Positions 5,526 to 8,630 of a stretch of 8,630 bases of DNA are shown here, in pieces; within the stretch, counting starts at the first letter, position 1; each line of letters opens with the position of its first letter. The notes under the pieces are model-generated. The model worked only from the letters and a program-made list of their open reading frames with translations, was not told where the DNA came from and ran no database searches. Origin of the DNA: Candidatus Methanoperedens sp. (GTDB lineage: Archaea; Halobacteriota; Methanosarcinia; Methanosarcinales; Methanoperedenaceae). The stretch spans positions 1 through 8,630 of the forward strand of contig JAJRAP010000080.1 of NCBI GenBank assembly GCA_028679855.1, given 5' to 3'. A program made the position numbers and the translations under genes.

Positions 5526-7274
5526 TTACACTTTCCTTCCTGCCTCATCAAATGATTTTCCTCTGTATATCAGATCATATATATTATCTTCAATACCATC
5601 AATACATGCGCGCACCTGTTTCATAGTGTCCCTGTCCCTTATCGTAACAGTGCCGTCTTCAAGCGTCTGGTAATCAACAGTTATGGAAAAAGGCGTGCCT
5701 ATCTCATCATTTCGCCGGTATCTCCTTCCTACGGTGCCAGCATCGTCAAATGTGACCAGTATCCCGGCTTTTCGAAGCGCTTTAACTATTTCGTTTGCAG
5801 GGTTTATCAGTTCATTGCGCGTAAGAAGCGGCAGCACTGCAGCCTGTACAGGTGCCACCTCTGGCGGGAGGCGCAGCACTATCCTTTTTCCCTCCTCTTC
5901 CTCTTCTTCAGCCTTTGCCTCTTCTTCAAAATAAGAGTGCTCAAGGAGCGAATACGTTATCCTGTCTATCCCGAACGAGGGCTCGATCACGTGCGGAATA
6001 ATGGTTTCGCCGTGAACTTCTTCAGAGATATTTTCAAATGATACAGCCCCCCTGTCCACCTGTATCACTTCGCCATCAACAACCACTTCAATGATCTCAC
6101 CCGACAGGTCTTCAGATTTCAATAACTTCAGCGCATTCGCGATCTTTCCTGCTTTTCCCTTGAATCGAGGTCCAAGGATACCCATGTTGGGCTTTACAGC
6201 AAATCGCTCAATCCTTACTGGTTTATCATAGGATACATGAACATTCAGTTCAGTTTCGCTCTGCTTCGCATGGGCTTTAAGGTCATAATCAGTCCTGTCC
6301 GCGATCCCCACGACCTCTACCCATCCGAACCTGTCGCTCTGTATCTCTGCATCCCAGCAGTCGACGGCATAATGTGCCATCTCGTCTTTCATGTGCTGGC
6401 GAAATCGCAATTTCTCAGGGGACACGCCAACGCGAATGAGGAACTGATATGTCCTTGCAAGGCAGTACCCCAGGAACTCATGGGCGATAATGCCGTTCTG
6501 TACAGCTTCTTTGATCGTTCTCTTTTCAGAACTTCCCCGAGCCTGACCTTCCTGCGAGTAGAGGATAAGTGCAATATCAGAAATTTCGCTGAATTTCGGA
6601 TGAGTCTTGTCCCTGGGGTCGATGAATATCTCAGCTTCTGCCTGCGTGAACTCTCGAAGGCGTATCACGCCCTGCCGGGGTGAGATCTCGTTGCGGTAGG
6701 CTTTTCCTATCTGCGTGACGCCAAAAGGAAGGCGGTCACGGTAGAACTTCAGGAGGCGCGGGAAGTCAACGAACATTCCCTGCGCTGTCTCGGGTCGAAG
6801 ATACCCGGCTCTTTTTCCGCCTGGACCTATGCTGGTTTTGAACATTAGATTAAACTCATATACTTTACCCAGCGCTCCGCCGCATTCAGGGCATTTTATA
6901 TTATGTTTGCCGATGACCACGGTGAGATCATCTGCGCTCAACGTATCAGGATTATCTACAACATCACCTACAAGATGGTCTGCCCTGAAAGCCTCATTGC
7001 ACTTCTGGCATTCGGTCAGCGGGTCTGAGAAGCCCCCGACATGTCCTGATGCGATAAAGACGTCCTCTATCCCGATAGTGGGTGATTCTATCTCGTAATA
7101 CCCTTCATTGATCACAAATATTTCGCGCCAGATGTTCTCAACGCGGCGCTTGAGCATTGCACCAAGTGGCCCGTAATCGTAAAAACCAGCAGTACCGCCA
7201 TATAATTCAAATGAGTTCCAGAGGAAGCCGCGGCGCTTTGCAAGCTCGATCACCTGTTCGTATTTATCTGTCAT
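5526..7274 (-). CDS. glyS: Glycyl-tRNA synthetase, homodimeric archaeal/eukaryotic type
   Basis: The enzyme charges tRNA-Gly with glycine using ATP in the cytoplasm. The 582-residue class II protein opens with the GlyRS signature RRGFLWNSFELYGGTAGFYD region (R14 to D33) and YGPLG (34-38), then motif 1 (NEGYYEIESP, 56-65). A zinc-ribbon-like insertion has C89, C92, C128 and C131. RPETAQG is at 160-166, motif 2 is YRNEISPRQGVIRLREFTQ (193-211) and motif 3 is EPSFGIDR (431-438). The anticodon-binding domain starts near 465 (LRLPPEVAPVQAAVLPL) and includes VGRRYRRNDEIGTP (515-528). Length and order fit the archaeal alpha2 enzyme. An acidic tract (450-461, nine Glu in twelve positions) separates catalytic and anticodon domains. 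The ATG at 7274 has a TATA-like element centred about 27 nt upstream, suggesting a leaderless mRNA. The lipid kinase gene follows closely downstream. Confidence 0.98.
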   Translation of the reverse strand: MTDKYEQVIELAKRRGFLWNSFELYGGTAGFYDYGPLGAMLKRRVENIWREIFVINEGYYEIESPTIGIEDVFIASGHVGGFSDPLTECQKCNEAFRADHLVGDVVDNPDTLSADDLTVVIGKHNIKCPECGGALGKVYEFNLMFKTSIGPGGKRAGYLRPETAQGMFVDFPRLLKFYRDRLPFGVTQIGKAYRNEISPRQGVIRLREFTQAEAEIFIDPRDKTHPKFSEISDIALILYSQEGQARGSSEKRTIKEAVQNGIIAHEFLGYCLARTYQFLIRVGVSPEKLRFRQHMKDEMAHYAVDCWDAEIQSDRFGWVEVVGIADRTDYDLKAHAKQSETELNVHVSYDKPVRIERFAVKPNMGILGPRFKGKAGKIANALKLLKSEDLSGEIIEVVVDGEVIQVDRGAVSFENISEEVHGETIIPHVIEPSFGIDRITYSLLEHSYFEEEAKAEEEEEEGKRIVLRLPPEVAPVQAAVLPLLTRNELINPANEIVKALRKAGILVTFDDAGTVGRRYRRNDEIGTPFSITVDYQTLEDGTVTIRDRDTMKQVRACIDGIEDNIYDLIYRGKSFDEAGRKV

Positions 7275-7295
7275 GTTGGCTTAATATATGTTTTC

Positions 7296-7312
7296 TATTT
7301 ATTAACTTTTCA
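7296..7312 (-). promoter_or_regulatory. BRE/TATA promoter of glyS
   Basis: On the minus strand, GAAAAG (7311-7306) is followed by TTAATAAATA (7305-7296). The TATA centre is about 27 nt from the A of the glyS ATG at 7274, as expected for a leaderless archaeal transcript. A second AT-rich stretch (TATATTAA, 7289-7282) is too close to the start to serve. Confidence 0.55.
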
Positions 7313-7335
7313 CCGGAAATGATGTAAATGCCGGT
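7312..7335. promoter_or_regulatory. Candidate operator: inverted repeat between two divergent promoters
   Basis: ACCGG (7312-7316) and CCGGT (7331-7335) form a 5-bp inverted repeat with a 14-nt spacer. The spacer holds two direct copies of AAATG (7317-7321 and 7326-7330). The element sits exactly between the TATA-like boxes of glyS (-) and the cytochrome gene (+). Binding by a regulator is an inference. Confidence 0.25.
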
Positions 7336-7343
7336 TTAAAATA
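7335..7343 (+). promoter_or_regulatory. Candidate TATA box of the cytochrome gene
   Basis: TTTAAAATA lies about 75 nt before the ATG, predicting a start of transcription near 7365 and a 5' leader of roughly 48 nt that contains the Shine-Dalgarno site. Other AT-rich candidates (TTTAAAA at 7369-7375 and ATATTTAA at 7387-7394) would leave too little leader for that site. The leader also contains two AAAACAT copies (7363-7369, 7372-7378). Confidence 0.3.
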
Positions 7344-7399
7344 CACTCACTATGATAAAACCAAAACATTTAAAACATACAAAGCCATATTTAACAGAA

Positions 7400-7406
7400 G
7401 GGTGAT
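7400..7406 (+). promoter_or_regulatory. Strong archaeal Shine-Dalgarno site of the cytochrome gene
   Basis: GGGTGAT matches the complement of the archaeal 16S 3' end (AUCACCUCC) and lies 7 nt before the ATG at 7414. It decides the start: the in-frame GTG at 7402 is part of this site. Confidence 0.7.
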
Positions 7407-7413
7407 ACATCCA

Positions 7414-7995
7414 ATGAACGAAAAAGATACAAAAGTTCCTGTTTATATAGCGATTATAGTCGCCATAATACTTATTGCGGCTGCCAGCTTTTATTTTCTT
7501 GGAGGACCGAGGGAAAAAGCAGCACCAGGGGAACAGCCGCCTGCGGTAAAACCACAAGAGACCCCTGTGGCTACAGCGCCTTCTGCCGCCATAACCCCCT
7601 CAGCTGCCCCGAAGGTATCAGCTGGTACAATAAAATGTGACCTGTGCCACACAGAATCAGAAAAGCTATCTCTTCATATAAACGGTGGAAAACTATGTGT
7701 CAACTGCCATGGCACTCAGGTGCATCCTATACACATAGGTGAAGGAACAGTTGATCTTACATGCGATAGCTGTCATGGAACTCCACCGAAGACACCAGTA
7801 TTAGCGAAGGGTGAAGGACCGGGTCATTACTCAGTCTGCGAACAGTGCCATGCGCCACCGCCCGATTCTCTTAAACCCAGTAATGGCAATCTGGTAATAA
7901 TACATATGTCAAGGGGAAAGGACTGCACAATCTGCCACGGTACTGACGTTGCTAAAATACACGCAACAGTTCTTGGCAATAATACACAGAAATGA
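7414..7995 (+). CDS. Membrane-anchored pentaheme c-type cytochrome
   Basis: The 193-residue protein has a short charged N-terminus, one hydrophobic segment (about 9-30) without a clear cleavage site, a Pro/Ala/Thr-rich linker (about 31-70) and a C-terminal domain with five CxxCH heme c sites at C75, C95, C117, C142 and C171. Further histidines (H88, H104, H107, H138, H164, H183) are spaced between them and could be distal ligands for bis-His hemes. The layout implies an N-terminal anchor with the heme domain outside the membrane, the linker acting as a flexible stalk. I do not recognise a named subfamily; it resembles small tethered electron carriers of c-type-cytochrome-rich archaea such as ANME-2 lineages and Archaeoglobales. 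No haem-lyase or maturation (ccm) gene is present here. It is monocistronic: divergent from glyS and closed by a strong terminator. Electron transfer is inferred from the heme sites; the partners are unknown. Confidence 0.9.
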   Translation: MNEKDTKVPVYIAIIVAIILIAAASFYFLGGPREKAAPGEQPPAVKPQETPVATAPSAAITPSAAPKVSAGTIKCDLCHTESEKLSLHINGGKLCVNCHGTQVHPIHIGEGTVDLTCDSCHGTPPKTPVLAKGEGPGHYSVCEQCHAPPPDSLKPSNGNLVIIHMSRGKDCTICHGTDVAKIHATVLGNNTQK

Positions 7996-8024
7996 ATAAA
8001 AGGGGTTACCCCTTTTATTTTTTT
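7995..8024 (+). terminator. Terminator hairpin with T-tract after the cytochrome gene
   Basis: A perfect 11-bp stem (arms 7995-8005 and 8009-8019, with AAAAGGGG / CCCCTTTT as its core) closes a TTA loop, and a T-tract runs through 8018-8024. It begins at the last base of the cytochrome stop codon. The shape is that of a bacterial-style intrinsic terminator; in archaea the T-tract alone often suffices. Confidence 0.8.
8013..8020 (+). promoter_or_regulatory. Possible TATA box of the DNA ligase gene within the terminator
   Basis: TTTTATTT is centred about 25-26 nt before the ligase ATG, near the spacing for a leaderless start, but it is also the right arm and T-tract of the upstream terminator. 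The AT-rich TTTTTATAG at 8031-8039 is too close to the ATG. Confidence 0.2.
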
Positions 8025-8080
8025 ACATACTTTTTATAGTAATGACATCTTTTGAGACCTTCGCAGAAGTATGTAAAAAA
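8019..8080. repeat. 14-bp perfect inverted repeat spanning the ligase start codon
   Basis: The arm TTTTTTACATACTT (8019-8032) is the exact reverse complement of AAGTATGTAAAAAA (8067-8080); the spacer is 34 nt and holds the ATG at 8042. In RNA the stem can add one G-U and one U-A pair inward. The left arm shares the T-tract of the cytochrome terminator and the right arm is codons 9-13 of the ligase gene. Function unknown; chance in AT-rich DNA is possible. Confidence 0.6.
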
Positions 8081-8630
8081 TTGACAGGGATATCAAGTTC
8101 TCTTGAAATGACCTCGGTGGTAGCGTCATTCCTTAAGGAAGTGGATGACGACGAACTTGAGATCGCCACCCGTTTTATAATGGGAAGTGTGTTCCCCGTC
8201 TGGAGCGAAAAAGAACTCGGGATCGGGACAAGCCTGTTATACACCGCCATCGCAAAGACATCATCGCTCCCGGTTCGGCGCATAGAAGAATTTGTTAGGG
8301 AGACTGGAGATGTCGGCACAGCTGCAGAAAAAGCAATAGCAAATCGCAAAGGTCATTTTGATTTTTTTTCTGAAGAACAGCTCTCCATACGCGATGTATT
8401 TTCAAGATTCCAGAAAATCGCAGGTCTTGCGGGCAAAGGGTCGCAGGATGCCAAAATAAAGAACCTCCAGTATCTTTTCGGCGCATCTAAGCCTGTTGAG
8501 ACAGTTTACCTTGCGCGACTTGCCATCGAGGAACTGCGCATCGGGGTTGGAGAAGGGATAGTAAGAAATGCCGTTGCAGAGGCTTTTAATGTTCCTGTTG
8601 AACTTGTGGAACGGGGTTACATGCTTGTTA
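8042..8630 (+). CDS. lig: ATP-dependent DNA ligase, N-terminal part (3'-truncated by window end)
   Basis: An open frame runs from the ATG at 8042 off the right edge and encodes 196 residues so far. It matches the N-terminal DNA-binding domain of archaeal/eukaryotic replicative ligases: MTSFETFAEVCKKL at the start, a GDVGTAAEKA block (about 92-101), the LSIRDVFSRFQKIAGLAGKGSQ region (from about 116), KIKNLQYLF, and the highly typical YLARLAIEELRIGVGEG segment (about 159-175). The enzyme seals nicks in replication and repair through an ATP-dependent lysyl-AMP intermediate. The catalytic nucleotidyltransferase domain with the KxDG lysine and the OB fold lie beyond the window, so integrity cannot be judged; full archaeal enzymes have roughly 550-600 residues. 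No in-frame start precedes ATG 8042 before the stop at 7997, and there is no Shine-Dalgarno site, which suggests a leaderless mRNA. Confidence 0.93.
   Translation, partial: MTSFETFAEVCKKLTGISSSLEMTSVVASFLKEVDDDELEIATRFIMGSVFPVWSEKELGIGTSLLYTAIAKTSSLPVRRIEEFVRETGDVGTAAEKAIANRKGHFDFFSEEQLSIRDVFSRFQKIAGLAGKGSQDAKIKNLQYLFGASKPVETVYLARLAIEELRIGVGEGIVRNAVAEAFNVPVELVERGYMLV

Noticed and set aside
6237..6683. Plus-strand frame of 148 codons opposite glyS
   Set aside because: It lies wholly opposite conserved GlyRS catalytic sequence and has no motif of its own.
8031..8039. TTTTTATAG as the ligase TATA box
   Set aside because: It ends 2 nt before the ATG, too close to place a transcription start upstream of the start codon.
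1..8630. CRISPR arrays, tRNA or rRNA genes, insertion sequences, integrase or attachment sites
   Set aside because: I saw no regularly spaced repeats, no cloverleaf-like stretch with a CCA-type end, no transposase-like frame and no flanking duplicated ends.

Overview
The window looks like chromosomal DNA of a euryarchaeon, most likely in or near the Methanosarcinales / ANME-2 ('Ca. Methanoperedens'-like) radiation. The class assignment rests on an archaeal-type ATP-dependent DNA ligase, an archaeal/eukaryotic-type homodimeric glycyl-tRNA synthetase, BRE/TATA-like promoters placed for leaderless mRNAs, and a GGTGAT-type Shine-Dalgarno site. The narrower guess comes from a membrane-anchored five-heme c-type cytochrome next to molybdenum-cofactor genes. 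It is an inference from gene content, not from a phylogenetic marker.

Layout. (1) Bases 1-1829 (+) are the 3' part of a large helicase-nuclease of the type III restriction Res family, beginning just before the DEAH box. It is visibly more AT-rich than everything to its right. (2) Bases 1848-4781 (+) are a tight run of five genes: yjbQ (UPF0047), radC (JAMM protein), mobA, fdhD and mobB. The last four have spacings of 0 or 1 nt or an ATGA overlap, so they are probably one transcript; mobA, fdhD and mobB all concern maturation of Mo/W-bis-pterin enzymes. (3) Bases 4782-4899 are a short convergent gap. (4) Bases 4900-7274 (-) are glyS followed downstream by a CTP-dependent polyprenol/diacylglycerol kinase gene. 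(5) Bases 7275-7413 are a divergent promoter region. (6) Bases 7414-7995 (+) encode the membrane-anchored pentaheme cytochrome, closed by a very good terminator hairpin. (7) From 8042 to the window end (+) is the N-terminal third of an ATP-dependent DNA ligase.

How it fits together. MobA adds GMP to molybdopterin, FdhD sulfurates the metal of formate-dehydrogenase-type enzymes and MobB is an accessory GTPase. With the membrane-tethered multiheme cytochrome this suggests a cell that uses bis-MGD oxidoreductases and extracytoplasmic electron transfer. The rest is housekeeping (translation, lipid carrier phosphorylation, DNA ligation).

Most of the window is ordinary archaeal gene content and I see no convincing undescribed multi-gene system. 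The points most worth checking are two accessory proteins that each depart from a family-defining motif (MobB P-loop Gly to Asp; FdhD Cys-x-x-Cys reduced to one Cys), the placement of radC in a Mo-cofactor operon, the composition break beside the restriction nuclease, and a 14-bp perfect inverted repeat spanning the DNA ligase start.
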